Position numbers and translations under genes: made by a program | Notes under the pieces: model-generated | What the model saw: only the letters and a program-made list of their open reading frames with translations | Databases searched by the model: none | What the model was told of the DNA's origin: nothing | Shown: positions 1-7,833 of the stretch, piece by piece | Layout of the letters: each line of letters begins with the position of its first letter | Numbering within the stretch: position 1 is the first letter of the stretch | Source of the DNA: Arthrobacter sp. Bi83 | Lineage (GTDB): Bacteria; Actinomycetota; Actinomycetes; Actinomycetales; Micrococcaceae | Direction of reading: 5' to 3' | NCBI RefSeq assembly: GCF_918698095.1 | Contig: NZ_CAKKLY010000013.1 | Span: forward strand, 1-64,000 | Length of the DNA: 64,000 nt

Positions 1-14
1 TGTATAAGAGACAG
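1..14. other. Probable Nextera/Tn5 mosaic-end adapter remnant
   Basis: The window opens with TGTATAAGAGACAG, identical to the last 14 bases of the Tn5 mosaic end used in Nextera libraries (known sequence). It abuts bacterial sequence directly and sits exactly at the edge, so it is best read as untrimmed adapter and not genomic DNA. Confidence 0.85.
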
Positions 15-26
15 CCCCAAGCCCGG

Positions 27-149
27 CGCGAGCGGACAGTTAAGCCCCCGCCGAAAAGCGCGAACGGACACTTACGCCCCGAAAATCGCGAACGGACAGA
101 TGAGGCCCTGAATCGCCCAAGGATCCAGGGCCTCAAGTGTTCGTTCGCG
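27..149. repeat. Tandem plus palindromic repeat element at the pfkA 3' end
   Basis: Three degenerate copies of a unit built around GCGAACGGACA start near 27, 58 and 86 (periods about 32 and 28). The last copy is the left arm (87-109) of a long hairpin whose right arm is 127-149; 20 of 23 positions match. The right arm read on the minus strand contains ACACTTGAGGCCCT. It lies just past the stop of pfkA, so it may act as a 3' end or terminator for pfkA. There is no gene in 1-187. Confidence 0.7.
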
Positions 150-187
150 TCCGGCTTCCGCAGCGTGAGGGCGGGGCGCCGGGCGGT

Positions 188-1213
188 TTAGCCGAAGAGG
201 ACCGCGGCTTCGTCGTAGCGGTGCTGCGGGACGGTCTTGAGCTTGCCGAGGGCCGCTTCGAAGCCCACGTGGTCAATGTCGGTGCCGTTCAGCGACACCA
301 TGGTGCCCCATCGGCCTTCGACCACCGAGTCGATGGCGGCCATGCCCAGGCGGGTGGCCAGCACACGGTCGAAGGCCGAGGGCACGCCGCCGCGCTGGAT
401 GTGGCCGAGGATGGTGGCGCGGGTCTCGATGCCGGTCCGGGCTTCGATTTCGGGAGCGAGCTGGTCGGCGATGCCGCCGAGCCGGGGCCGGCCGAAGGTG
501 TCCAGGCCGCGCTCGGAGTGCGGGGATTCCATGTGGCCCGGAACGAAGCCTTCGGCGACGACGATGAGGGGAGCGCGGCCGCGGTCGTGGGCTTCGTTCA
601 CCCATTCGACGATCTGCTCGATGCTGACCTTCTGTTCCGGAATGAGGATGGCGTGGGCACCGGCGGCCATGCCGGCGTGAAGTGCGATCCAGCCGACATG
701 GCGGCCCATGACTTCGGCGATCATGCAGCGGTGGTGCGACTCGCCGGTGGTGCGCAGTCGGTCGATGGCCTCGGTGGCGATCTGGACGGCGGTATCGAAG
801 CCGAAGGTGTAGTCCGTGGCGTCGAGGTCGTTGTCCACGGTCTTGGGGACGCCGACGATTTTCAGTCCGGCGTCCGTGAGGCGCTTGGCGGCCGCGAGAG
901 TGCCTTCGCCACCGATGGCGATGATGGCGTCAATGCCGAGCCGGTCCATGTGGGCCTTGATAACGTCCGGACCGCCGCCGTTCTCGAACGGGTTGGTGCG
1001 GGACGTGCCCAGGATGGTGCCGCCCTGCTTGGCAATGCCTCGGACCAGTGTGCGGGGAATGGGAATGATGTCTCCCTCCACCACTCCGCGCCAGCCATCC
1101 AGGAACCCCACGAATTCGTGGCCGTGGATGGCAATGCCCTTCAGGACAGCGCCGCGGATCACGGCATTCAGTCCGGGGCAGTCTCCGCCGCTGGTGAGGA
1201 TTCCAATTTTCAT
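188..1213 (-). CDS. pfkA: 6-phosphofructokinase
   Basis: Phosphorylates fructose 6-phosphate to fructose 1,6-bisphosphate in cytosolic glycolysis. The 341-residue protein starts with the PFK nucleotide loop ILTSGGDCPGLNA (residues about 4-16). It carries GGEGT near residue 102 and PKTVDND near residue 123, then the substrate region MIAEVMGRHVGW. Gly in GGEGT is what ATP-using enzymes have, while Lys in PKTVDND is seen in PPi-using and actinobacterial group III enzymes; the combination resembles Streptomyces ATP-PFK, so ATP is the likely donor (inference). It is a single gene with its own upstream promoter candidate, and its 3' end runs into a palindromic repeat element. Confidence 0.95.
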   Translation of the reverse strand: MKIGILTSGGDCPGLNAVIRGAVLKGIAIHGHEFVGFLDGWRGVVEGDIIPIPRTLVRGIAKQGGTILGTSRTNPFENGGGPDVIKAHMDRLGIDAIIAIGGEGTLAAAKRLTDAGLKIVGVPKTVDNDLDATDYTFGFDTAVQIATEAIDRLRTTGESHHRCMIAEVMGRHVGWIALHAGMAAGAHAILIPEQKVSIEQIVEWVNEAHDRGRAPLIVVAEGFVPGHMESPHSERGLDTFGRPRLGGIADQLAPEIEARTGIETRATILGHIQRGGVPSAFDRVLATRLGMAAIDSVVEGRWGTMVSLNGTDIDHVGFEAALGKLKTVPQHRYDEAAVLFG

Positions 1214-1278
1214 TATCTAGGCTCAAATCCTGGTTCGAAGGGTATACAGGCAGAGCGCCACGCTGAGCTCACAAGAGA

Positions 1279-1308
1279 GTCTAGTGGCCAGTGTGGGGAA
1301 GGACACAA
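1279..1308 (-). promoter_or_regulatory. Candidate sigma-70 promoter for pfkA
   Basis: On the minus strand TTGTGT (1308-1303), an 18-base spacer and TAGACT (1284-1279) lie about 65 bases before the pfkA start. The TAGACT hexamer recurs at several housekeeping promoters in the window. Confidence 0.4.
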
Positions 1309-1392
1309 ACGGTTACATGGGGCCCCGGTCCGGCACCGTGCCGGCGTGGGAAAGGCGGCAGCCGGGCGGCTTGAGTGAGCGTCTTGCGCAGG

Positions 1393-1422
1393 TGTGCCCC
1401 TGCTCCGGAGAGCAGGGGCACA
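1393..1422. terminator. Perfect hairpin after the PspC genes
   Basis: A 12-bp perfect stem (TGTGCCCCTGCT / AGCAGGGGCACA) with a 6-base loop follows the minus-strand pspC stop. There is no U-tract on either strand, so it may be an RNA-stabilising end or a weak terminator. Confidence 0.5.
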
Positions 1423-1461
1423 TGAACCCGTTGGTGCTGCGGGCGGTTATCCGCCGCCCGG

Positions 1462-1716
1462 TCAGTAGCGGTTGCCGCGCTTCGCGAGGAAGGATTCAAG
1501 GGCAATGCCGTTGTTCTGGTCCGGGAGGACCAGCCACGCGGCGAGGTAGAACACCACGGCCGGCCCCGGCAGGAGGCAGAAGAGGAGGAAACCGATCCGG
1601 ACGAACGCGACATCCACGTTCAGCTTTTCGGCAATCCCACCGCAGACTCCGCCGAGCCAGCGCTGCGGACCACGCTTCAGGCCGAGGCCCCTGACAATGC
1701 TGTAGAACTTTTCCAT
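1462..1716 (-). CDS. Small PspC-domain membrane protein
   Basis: An 84-residue protein made almost entirely of a PspC domain: RWLGGVCGGIAEKLNVD (about residues 19-35) followed by one hydrophobic helix ending in AAWLVLPD. PspC proteins sit in the inner membrane and sense or transmit envelope stress in phage-shock-type systems (family knowledge). It is the last gene of a three-gene minus-strand set, starting 3 bases past the upstream gene's stop. Nearby genes include a much larger PspC protein and a PspC-fused kinase, so it is probably an accessory of that module. Exact role unknown. Confidence 0.85.
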   Translation of the reverse strand: MEKFYSIVRGLGLKRGPQRWLGGVCGGIAEKLNVDVAFVRIGFLLFCLLPGPAVVFYLAAWLVLPDQNNGIALESFLAKRGNRY

Positions 1717-1719
1717 GGT

Positions 1720-2040
1720 TCAAGACTTCCCGGTTGTGGGGCTGTTGTCACGTCGGCGGGCCGAGAGCAGTCCGCCGATCACCAATGCGGCGCCGGCGCC
1801 GATCATGAGGCCGATCAGTACGTAAGTCCCGTTCAGGGCCACGATCCCCAGCTGGGAGATGATGATGAGGACGGCCAGTGCGAGGACCACGAGGCCCCAG
1901 ACGATGGTGCCGACGCGGGCCGATGCAGGAGCGGGCTCGCCATTATCCGTTACGGGCCGCCGCGGAAACCCGGAGGCTTCCGGCGCCCGGGACGTTTCCG
2001 GCCCCCGCGGCGTTTCCGGTGATGGGTCAAAGTTGCTCAT
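1720..2040 (-). CDS. Small two-helix membrane protein of the PspC locus
   Basis: I chose the ATG at 2040 (106 residues, MSNFDPSPET...) because AGGAAGGA stands just upstream on the minus strand and a longer reading would overlap the previous gene by 26 bases. The first 45 residues are Pro/Ser/Arg-rich and probably cytosolic. Two membrane segments follow (about residues 44-62 and 73-92) with an Arg-rich end. I do not recognise a named family. Position between two PspC genes suggests a membrane partner of that module (inference). Confidence 0.75.
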   Translation of the reverse strand: MSNFDPSPETPRGPETSRAPEASGFPRRPVTDNGEPAPASARVGTIVWGLVVLALAVLIIISQLGIVALNGTYVLIGLMIGAGAALVIGGLLSARRRDNSPTTGKS

Positions 2041-2041
2041 G

Positions 2042-3631
2042 TCAGTTTCCTTCCTGGATGGTGACATTGCTGACGGTTCCGTCGATCTGCAGGATCAGCC
2101 GGGCGCCGGGCTTGTCCGTGTTGTAGCTGCTCTGGCGGGACGTGATGCCGCTGCGGCTGGCGGAGCCCTCGTTCAGGTTGCCCAGCGTCATGTCAGCCCT
2201 GACGTCCACCGGCACGGTGCTGGGGATGACGACCGTGACGTTGCTGGCAGTCACATCCATGGGGATGACGACGTCGGCGGGCAGCGGTGCGGTCAGGCTC
2301 AGCCCGGTCAGGTCAACAGTTCCCTTGCCTCCGGTGATCTGGAAGCCCTCGCGGGCCTGTTGGATGCTGGTGGGGTTCCAGTCCGCGTCCTGGAAGCGGA
2401 AGCGGTCACCGTTCGGCACCGCGTTGAAGATGCCGCCAATGATCAGTGCGACCACCGCGAAGAAGCCGAGGATGCCCGAGGTCCGGCCGCGGAAGCCCGC
2501 CAGCAGGATGCCTAGGCCCAGGACGGCGGCGCCGCTTGCCCAGACCACAGCGTTGGCGGAATTGCCCAGCTCAATCACGTTGCCGGCGTCGAGCGCCTTG
2601 AGGGTGCCACCCACCAGCAGGGCCAGGCCCGCGGTGATGGCCACCGCAGGGGCGCCGGGTCCGCCCGGCTTCGATTTCGGTGCCGGAACGGGGGCGGGCA
2701 CCGGAGCCGCTCCGCGGGGCGGAGCGCTGCCGTAGCCGCCGCCGTAGGAGGCGGGAATGTGTGCCGGCCCGGCCCCGCCGTACGGCGGGTTGGGTGAGTA
2801 CGGCAGGTTGGGGTCCGACGTCGGACCGGTCCCGTACGGCGTTGGGTCCGCCTGCGTGCCGGCTGCGAAAGTGGCCGTGGCGCCAGATGCCGGGCCGCCA
2901 GTCGGGGCGGCGTATCTGTAAGCGGGCTGGCTGCCCGCCGGAGTGTTGTTCATGGCTGTTCCAATGCGATTTTTGTTGCGCTGGGTGAGGAAGTAGACAA
3001 GGTAAATGAAGCCGCCAATCCAGAACAGGGTCCAGAAGAAGCCGAAGCCGTCGTGCCCCCAGCCCCAGAAACCGCCGCCCATTCCCGTGAGGCCGAGGAC
3101 GGTGGTGATCAACGCGCCTGTCATGCCGCTGGTCCAGCGGCCGGCACCTGCCTCCTGGGTATGGATCCGTCCGTCCGGCTCCGGGAGGAGCGCCCAGCCG
3201 ATGCCGTAGAGCAAGACGCCGATGCCGGCGAACAGGGTGAGGACGATGAAGATGCCGCGGACGATAAGCGGATCGATGCCCATCCGCTCGGCGATGCCGC
3301 TCGAAACGCCGCCGATCCAGCGGTCGCGGCCGCGGTGGATGCCGTGGCCGCGGATCCAATCGAAGAAGTTCTGTTGCTGCGGCGGCCGGCCGTAGCCGGT
3401 TCCGAAGGCAGGGGCGCCTGGCGCGCCGTGGCCGCCCGGCAGATCATGGGAGTTATGGAGCGGCGGAGGGAGCAGCGGCTCGGTCTGTGGCTCGGGAGTG
3501 GCCGCGGTCGGCGGCTCCTCCGGACGGTCTGCCTGGGGCTGCGGCTGCTGTTCTTCCCGCGAGCTGGGCTGGTCGTCGGACGTGTTGGCGGGCTGTTGCC
3601 CTTCAGAGGGATTGGGGTTCTGCGAGTTCAT
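2042..3631 (-). CDS. PspC-domain protein with LiaF-like (toast-rack) C-terminus
   Basis: A 529-residue membrane protein. Residues 1-85 are Pro/Gln/Glu-rich and disordered. A PspC domain follows (about 95-155, with RWIGGVSSGIAERMGID), then several membrane helices, a Gly/Pro/Tyr-rich linker, more helices, and a C-terminal beta-rich segment (about 425-529) with the repeated valine-rich strands and polar turns of LiaF/DUF4097-type toast-rack domains. In other actinobacteria such proteins are paired with PspC-fused kinases and LuxR regulators and thought to monitor the envelope (family knowledge). It is transcribed divergently from that kinase, 125 bases away. CAGTAT ends 6 bases before the ATG and no Shine-Dalgarno is seen, so the transcript may be leaderless. 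Confidence 0.8.
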   Translation of the reverse strand: MNSQNPNPSEGQQPANTSDDQPSSREEQQPQPQADRPEEPPTAATPEPQTEPLLPPPLHNSHDLPGGHGAPGAPAFGTGYGRPPQQQNFFDWIRGHGIHRGRDRWIGGVSSGIAERMGIDPLIVRGIFIVLTLFAGIGVLLYGIGWALLPEPDGRIHTQEAGAGRWTSGMTGALITTVLGLTGMGGGFWGWGHDGFGFFWTLFWIGGFIYLVYFLTQRNKNRIGTAMNNTPAGSQPAYRYAAPTGGPASGATATFAAGTQADPTPYGTGPTSDPNLPYSPNPPYGGAGPAHIPASYGGGYGSAPPRGAAPVPAPVPAPKSKPGGPGAPAVAITAGLALLVGGTLKALDAGNVIELGNSANAVVWASGAAVLGLGILLAGFRGRTSGILGFFAVVALIIGGIFNAVPNGDRFRFQDADWNPTSIQQAREGFQITGGKGTVDLTGLSLTAPLPADVVIPMDVTASNVTVVIPSTVPVDVRADMTLGNLNEGSASRSGITSRQSSYNTDKPGARLILQIDGTVSNVTIQEGN

Positions 3632-3637
3632 ACTTCG

Positions 3638-3643
3638 ATACTG
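3638..3643 (-). promoter_or_regulatory. Candidate -10 for a leaderless transcript of the 529-aa PspC gene
   Basis: CAGTAT on the minus strand ends 6 bases before the ATG at 3631, which would put the transcription start at or next to the start codon. No convincing -35 is visible. Confidence 0.3.
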
Positions 3644-3677
3644 CCGTTCGGAGGGTCTCCGGCTCTATTGGGGAGTA

Positions 3678-3716
3678 CCCTGAGTGGTCCCTGACTTACC
3701 CCTGGTCCAGGCCTGA
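3678..3716. promoter_or_regulatory. 11-bp-phased direct repeats in the PspC divergent promoter
   Basis: CCCTGA at 3678 and 3689, CCCTGG at 3700 and GCCTGA at 3711 are spaced exactly 11 bases apart, about one helical turn. A further CCCTGA stands at 3732. They fill the 125-base gap between the divergent PspC gene and the PspC-kinase gene, a natural place for binding of the adjacent LuxR-type regulator. That assignment is inference. Confidence 0.5.
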
Positions 3717-3756
3717 AAGCGGTCTCCGAAACCCTGATCCGTGTTTGGATTGATGC

Positions 3757-5268
3757 ATGACCACCGCTCCTGTCCGCCCGCCGCTGGTCCGCAGCAGCGA
3801 CCGCATGATCGCCGGAGTCTGTGCGGGCCTCGCTGCGCACCTGGGCTGGCCGGTGCGCATGGTGCGGATCGGCATGGCAGTGGCCGCCCTTGCCGGCGGT
3901 GCGGGCTTCGCGTTCTATGCCTGGCTCTGGATCATGGTTCCCACCGCGGACGAAGCCGCCCGGCGGAACGCCAGGCGGCCGGCGTCGCCCATCGCCCCCG
4001 CGGTGAGCACCCCGCCCGCGGGCTCCCTGCACGAGCCGGGGTCCGCCGTCGACCCGCCGTTTTCCGCTGGAACGTACCCTCCCGCCTACCCGCTCAGGGG
4101 CTACGGGCCGGGCTCCATTTCGCCGGGAGCTTACGCCCCCGCTGCCGGCCCCGCTCCGTCCGCAATGTACGACGCCGGGACCCCCTTCCAGACTCCGGCA
4201 GCTGGCGCCGTTCCCGGCACCGTCGGCGCGGGCACCGCTGTTCCGGTCAGCGGTGTCCCGGGGACCGGAGCCTGGTTCCGCGTCCGCAGCATGCGCTACG
4301 GCAAAGAGATCCTGCTCGGTTCCGGGCTGCTGCTCGTGGCCGGGATCCTGATCGCCCGGCTGCTCGGCGCCGAGGTCCCGCTGGGTACCCTGATCCCGGC
4401 CGCTGCCATCCTGGGCGGTGCCGCCATTGCCTGGATGCAGCTCGATGAAACGCGCCGCGCCGGCTTGGTGGACAAAACCAAGGCGGACCAGGCGGGCGGG
4501 TGGGCACGACTTGCCGCCGGGCTGGCGCTCGTGGTGGCCGGTGTGCTCGTGATGGTGTCCGGTTCCGGCTCCTGGGAGCAGACGTGGCTGGCGCTGCTGG
4601 CGTCGGTGGCGGTGCTCGGCGGCGTGGCGCTGGTGCTCCTTCCCTGGGGCCTGAAGTTCTGGCGTGACCTCGAGACCGAGCGGGCCGGCCGCGTACGCGA
4701 GACCGAGAGGGCGGAGATCGCCGCCCATCTCCATGACTCGGTGCTGCAGACCCTTGCCCTGATCCAGCGGCGCGCAGCCAGCGAGAACGATGTGGTGCGG
4801 CTGGCCCGGGCGCAGGAGCGCGAACTGCGCGGCTGGCTCTTCAAGGACCCGGCCAAGGACGCGGGCCAGCTCTCGGGCCGGATCAAGGCGGCCGCGGCCG
4901 AAGTCGAGGACGGACTCGGCAACGCGGTCGACGTCGTGAGCGTGGGAGACACGGCCATGACCGACCGGCACGAGGCGCTGGTCCAGGCCAGCCGCGAGGC
5001 CATGCTGAACGCTTCCCGCCACGGCGGCGGGCCCGTCTCCGTGTACCTTGAGGTGTCCGACGGCGGAGTGGACGTCTTCGTCAAGGACCGCGGCTCCGGA
5101 TTCGATCTTCGCGGCGTTCCGGAGGACAGGCTCGGCGTCCGGGAATCCATCATCGGCCGCATGAAGCGCCACGGCGGAACCGCCGAGATTATCAGCAGTC
5201 CGGACGGCACGGAGGTTCGGCTCAAGCTGCCTGCCGCCGTCGCGGAGAACGGGGAAGGGAAGCCATGA
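3757..5268 (+). CDS. PspC-fused sensor histidine kinase (HisKA_3 type)
   Basis: A 503-residue sensor kinase. An N-terminal PspC domain (about residues 10-65, with RMIAGVCAGLAAHLGW) carries the first membrane helix. A Pro/Gly/Ala linker follows, then four helices (about 183-300). The dimerisation/phosphotransfer helix contains AAHLHDSVLQTL with His326 as probable phosphoacceptor, and the ATPase domain has an N-box (REAMLNASRHGG) and G1 box (DRGSGFD). This is the NarL/LiaS-type kinase layout. The gene overlaps the response regulator start by 4 bases (ATGA), so the two are a cognate pair. The start used lacks a clear Shine-Dalgarno; TTGGAT lies 6 bases upstream, so a leaderless start is possible. 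Confidence 0.9.
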   Translation: MTTAPVRPPLVRSSDRMIAGVCAGLAAHLGWPVRMVRIGMAVAALAGGAGFAFYAWLWIMVPTADEAARRNARRPASPIAPAVSTPPAGSLHEPGSAVDPPFSAGTYPPAYPLRGYGPGSISPGAYAPAAGPAPSAMYDAGTPFQTPAAGAVPGTVGAGTAVPVSGVPGTGAWFRVRSMRYGKEILLGSGLLLVAGILIARLLGAEVPLGTLIPAAAILGGAAIAWMQLDETRRAGLVDKTKADQAGGWARLAAGLALVVAGVLVMVSGSGSWEQTWLALLASVAVLGGVALVLLPWGLKFWRDLETERAGRVRETERAEIAAHLHDSVLQTLALIQRRAASENDVVRLARAQERELRGWLFKDPAKDAGQLSGRIKAAAAEVEDGLGNAVDVVSVGDTAMTDRHEALVQASREAMLNASRHGGGPVSVYLEVSDGGVDVFVKDRGSGFDLRGVPEDRLGVRESIIGRMKRHGGTAEIISSPDGTEVRLKLPAAVAENGEGKP

Positions 5269-5954
5269 GCACTCCGGCATTGGACGGAACAGCAGCAGGA
5301 AACCAGCGGGAAACGGTCAGGGTGGTGATCGTTGACGACCACGCCATCTTCCGTTCGGGCCTCAAGGCTGACCTCGATCCGAGGGTAACGGTCGTGGGGG
5401 AGGCCGGCACGGTGGAGCAGGCCATCGAGGTGATTGCCCGGACCAGGCCCGGCGTGGTGCTGCTCGATGTGCACCTGCCCGGCGGTCTGGGCGGAGGAGG
5501 GCGGGAGGTCATCGCCGGCTCGGCTGCGTTGCTGGGCACAACCAAGTTCCTGGCACTCAGCGTGTCGGACGCCGCCGAAGATGTGGTGGCCGTGATCCGC
5601 GCCGGGGCCCGAGGCTACGTGACCAAGACGATTTCCGGGGCCGAGATCACTGACGCGGTCTTCCGTGTTGCGGGCGGCGACGCCGTGTTTTCGCCGCGGC
5701 TCGCAGGGTTCGTTCTGGACGCTTTCGGCACGGCCCCCGCCGACATCGCCGACGACGAACTGGACAGGCTCTCAGCCCGGGAACTCGAGGTCATGAGGCT
5801 TATTGCGCGCGGCTACAGCTACAAGGAAGTGGCCAAAGAGCTGTTCATCTCCATCAAGACCGTGGAAACGCACGTGTCGGCGGTCCTGCGGAAGCTGCAG
5901 CTCTCCAGCCGCCACGAGCTGACCAAATGGGCCGCGGAACGCCGGCTCCTCTAG
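5265..5954 (+). CDS. LuxR/NarL-family response regulator
   Basis: A 229-residue DNA-binding regulator. The receiver domain has VIVDD (residues about 21-25), the phosphoacceptor Asp68 in LLDVHLPG and the conserved Lys in YVTKT. The C-terminal LuxR helix-turn-helix starts at LSARELEVMRLIARG and contains the recognition segment SIKTVETHVSAVLRKL. It is translationally coupled to the PspC-kinase and probably phosphorylated by it. The phased repeats in the divergent promoter upstream are the most obvious target (inference). Confidence 0.92.
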   Translation: MSTPALDGTAAGNQRETVRVVIVDDHAIFRSGLKADLDPRVTVVGEAGTVEQAIEVIARTRPGVVLLDVHLPGGLGGGGREVIAGSAALLGTTKFLALSVSDAAEDVVAVIRAGARGYVTKTISGAEITDAVFRVAGGDAVFSPRLAGFVLDAFGTAPADIADDELDRLSARELEVMRLIARGYSYKEVAKELFISIKTVETHVSAVLRKLQLSSRHELTKWAAERRLL

Positions 5955-5963
5955 CCAACCCAA

Positions 5964-6150
5964 ACGCTCTCTCACTTCCTGTCGCTTAAACCGGGACGCT
6001 CTCTCACTTCCTGTCGCTTAAACCGGGACGCTCTCTCATCAGGTGAGAGAACGTCCCGGTTTTTCCTGCGGGAGGTGAGAGAGCGTTGGGGGTTTTCCTG
6101 CGGGAGGTGAGAGAGCGTTGGGGGTTTTCCTGCGGGAGGTGAGAGAGCGC
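5964..6150. repeat. Nested 32-base tandem repeats around a palindrome, between convergent genes
   Basis: On the left a 32-base unit beginning ACGCTCTCTCACTTCC occurs at 5964 and 5996, with a partial third at 6028. On the right a 32-base unit beginning TTTTCCTGCGGGAGG occurs at 6061 and 6093, with a partial at 6125. The right units are partly the reverse complement of the left ones (shared ACGCTCTCTCAC core). Between them is a strong hairpin. The element fills the gap between two converging genes. Confidence 0.85.
6021..6061. terminator. Bidirectional terminator inside the 32-base repeat element
   Basis: An 18-bp stem with one mismatch (6021-6038 with 6044-6061, loop TCAGG) is followed by more T on the plus strand. 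It can serve the LuxR-type regulator on + and the aminotransferase on -. Confidence 0.7.
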
Positions 6151-6152
6151 GC

Positions 6153-7370
6153 CTACTTCGCCTTGCCCAGGAAATCCTGCAGCCGTCCCACGCCGGTGGC
6201 GAGGTCGTCATCGCCCAGGGCGTAGGACAGCCGCAGGTAGCCCGACGGGCCGAAAGCCTCGCCCGGAACCACGGCAACTTCCACCTCGTCCAGGATCATC
6301 GCCGCCAGTTCGGCGGACGTTCCGGGACGAACCGGACCGTTCGCCGTCGGGAATTCCTTCCCGAGCAGACCGCGGACGTCGGCGTAGACGTAAAAGGCGC
6401 CCTTCGGCGTCGGGCATTCAACGCCCTCAATGGCATTGAGCCCGGCGACGATAGCCTTGCGGCGGCGGTCGAAGGCCACCTTCATCTCGTCGACGGCGGT
6501 CAGCGGGCCGGAGACGGCGGCAAGGGCTGCCACCTGCGGGATGTTGGACACGTTGGACGTGGCATGGGACTGGAGGTTCGTGGCGGCCTTGATGACATCG
6601 GCCGGCCCGATCATCCAGCCCACACGCCAGCCGGTCATCGCGTAAGTCTTGGCCACGCCGTTGAGGATCACCACTTTGTCGCCGAGCTCCGGAACGGCCG
6701 TGGCGATCGAGGTGAACGGGACGTCGTCGTACGTCAGGTGCTCGTAGATCTCATCGGTGACCACCCACAAGCCCTTGGCCGCGGCCCACTGCCCGATTTC
6801 CGCGACCTGTTCGGCGGAGTAGACGGAGCCTGTCGGGTTGGACGGCGACACGAAGAGCAGGATCTTGGTGCGGTCAGTGACGGCCGCCTCCAGCTGCTCC
6901 ACAGTCACCAGGTAGTCCTGCTCGGGTCCGGCGAAGACCTCGACGGGCACGCCGCCGGCCAGCCGGATCGCTTCCGGGTAGGTGGTCCAGAACGGGGTGG
7001 GCACAATCACTTCGTCGCCCGGGTCAACCAGTGTGGCGAACGTGTTGTAGACGGCCTGCTTGCCGCCGTTGGTAACCAGCACCTGGGAAGGGTCCGCTTT
7101 GTAGCCGGAGTCGCGGAACGTCTTCTCGGCGATGGCCTTCTTCAGCTCCGGCAGGCCTCCGGCGGGGGAGTAGCGGTGGTACTTCGGCTGGCTGGCGGCC
7201 TCGATGGCCGCCTTGACGATGTAGTCCGGGGTGGGGAAGTCCGGCTCGCCCGCACCGAAACCGATCACTGGCCGGCCGGCTGCTTTCAGCGCCTTGGCCT
7301 TGGCGTCGACAGCCAGGGTGGCAGATTCGGCAATGGCGGAAATGCGTTTGGAAACGCGGGCGGCAGACAT
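6153..7370 (-). CDS. Class I PLP-dependent aminotransferase (aspartate aminotransferase-like)
   Basis: A 405-residue fold-type I aminotransferase. Visible are the N-terminal [12 protein letters not shown] motif, the cofactor-contact segment [22 protein letters not shown] with the Asp that contacts the pyridine nitrogen, [15 protein letters not shown] holding the Schiff-base Lys, and the C-terminal LRLSYAL with the substrate-carboxylate Arg. It transfers amino groups between aspartate or a related amino acid and 2-oxoglutarate; the exact substrate cannot be read from sequence. It is a single gene just upstream of tRNA-Trp and divergent from it, and its 3' end meets the repeat/terminator element. 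Confidence 0.9.
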   Translation of the reverse strand: MSAARVSKRISAIAESATLAVDAKAKALKAAGRPVIGFGAGEPDFPTPDYIVKAAIEAASQPKYHRYSPAGGLPELKKAIAEKTFRDSGYKADPSQVLVTNGGKQAVYNTFATLVDPGDEVIVPTPFWTTYPEAIRLAGGVPVEVFAGPEQDYLVTVEQLEAAVTDRTKILLFVSPSNPTGSVYSAEQVAEIGQWAAAKGLWVVTDEIYEHLTYDDVPFTSIATAVPELGDKVVILNGVAKTYAMTGWRVGWMIGPADVIKAATNLQSHATSNVSNIPQVAALAAVSGPLTAVDEMKVAFDRRRKAIVAGLNAIEGVECPTPKGAFYVYADVRGLLGKEFPTANGPVRPGTSAELAAMILDEVEVAVVPGEAFGPSGYLRLSYALGDDDLATGVGRLQDFLGKAK

Positions 7371-7530
7371 GGCGGGTCCGTTCTTCGCTTGCAGCTGGGT
7401 AGCTGAATGGTGGAATTCGACGGAATCTACTCTATGCTGTTCACCGGATCGTTCGAGGTGGGACGCGGCAATGTGACTGCAGCCTGGTCAGGTTTTGCAC
7501 AGCCACCAAGACGGTCCGAAATGAGGCTGG

Positions 7531-7560
7531 TTCGACGTACGCGAAGTTGTTGCGTAGACT
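7531..7560 (+). promoter_or_regulatory. Candidate promoter for tRNA-Trp/secE
   Basis: TTCGAC (7531-7536), 18 bases, TAGACT (7555-7560), about 100 bases before the tRNA. The same -10 hexamer appears before pfkA, rpsL, tuf and secY. Confidence 0.45.
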
Positions 7561-7664
7561 AGTTCTCCGGTGTTGAAAACACGATGATGACGTGCGCCTC
7601 AGGGAAGTCTGGGTCAAGCATGGCCTCGATCAGTTTTCAACCCACAGGATCAGTTTTGATCCAT

Positions 7665-7737
7665 AGGGTAGTGGCGCAATTGGTAGCGCAGCGGTCTCCA
7701 AAACCGCAGGTTGCAGGTTCGAGTCCTGTCTGCCCTG
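7665..7737 (+). tRNA. trpT: tRNA-Trp (CCA)
   Basis: A complete cloverleaf can be drawn: acceptor AGGGTAG pairing with CTGCCCT, a D-arm with AATTGGTAG, an anticodon stem GCGGT/ACCGC around CTCCAAA (anticodon CCA), and a T-arm with GGTTCGAGTCC. The discriminator base is G at 7737 and no CCA is encoded. It precedes secE, the usual actinobacterial order. Confidence 0.93.
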
Positions 7738-7833
7738 CGCAAGCTGTCCCGGTGAAAAACCGGGGCAAGCGCAGCAACCATGGTTCAGTTCAGAGCCGGG
7801 TAATCCGACATTGCGAGGATGAGTGAGGACCAG

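Noticed and set aside
1..14. Transposon end indicating an insertion
   Set aside because: It matches an engineered Tn5 adapter at the exact window edge and no transposase or target duplication is present.
137..1378. A 413-codon plus-strand frame opposite pfkA
   Set aside because: It mirrors pfkA, starts within the repeat element and has a low-complexity Gly/Asp/His-rich product without domains.
5964..6150. CRISPR-like array
   Set aside because: The units are directly tandem with no unique spacers and only two to three copies, centred on a terminator hairpin; no cas genes are near.
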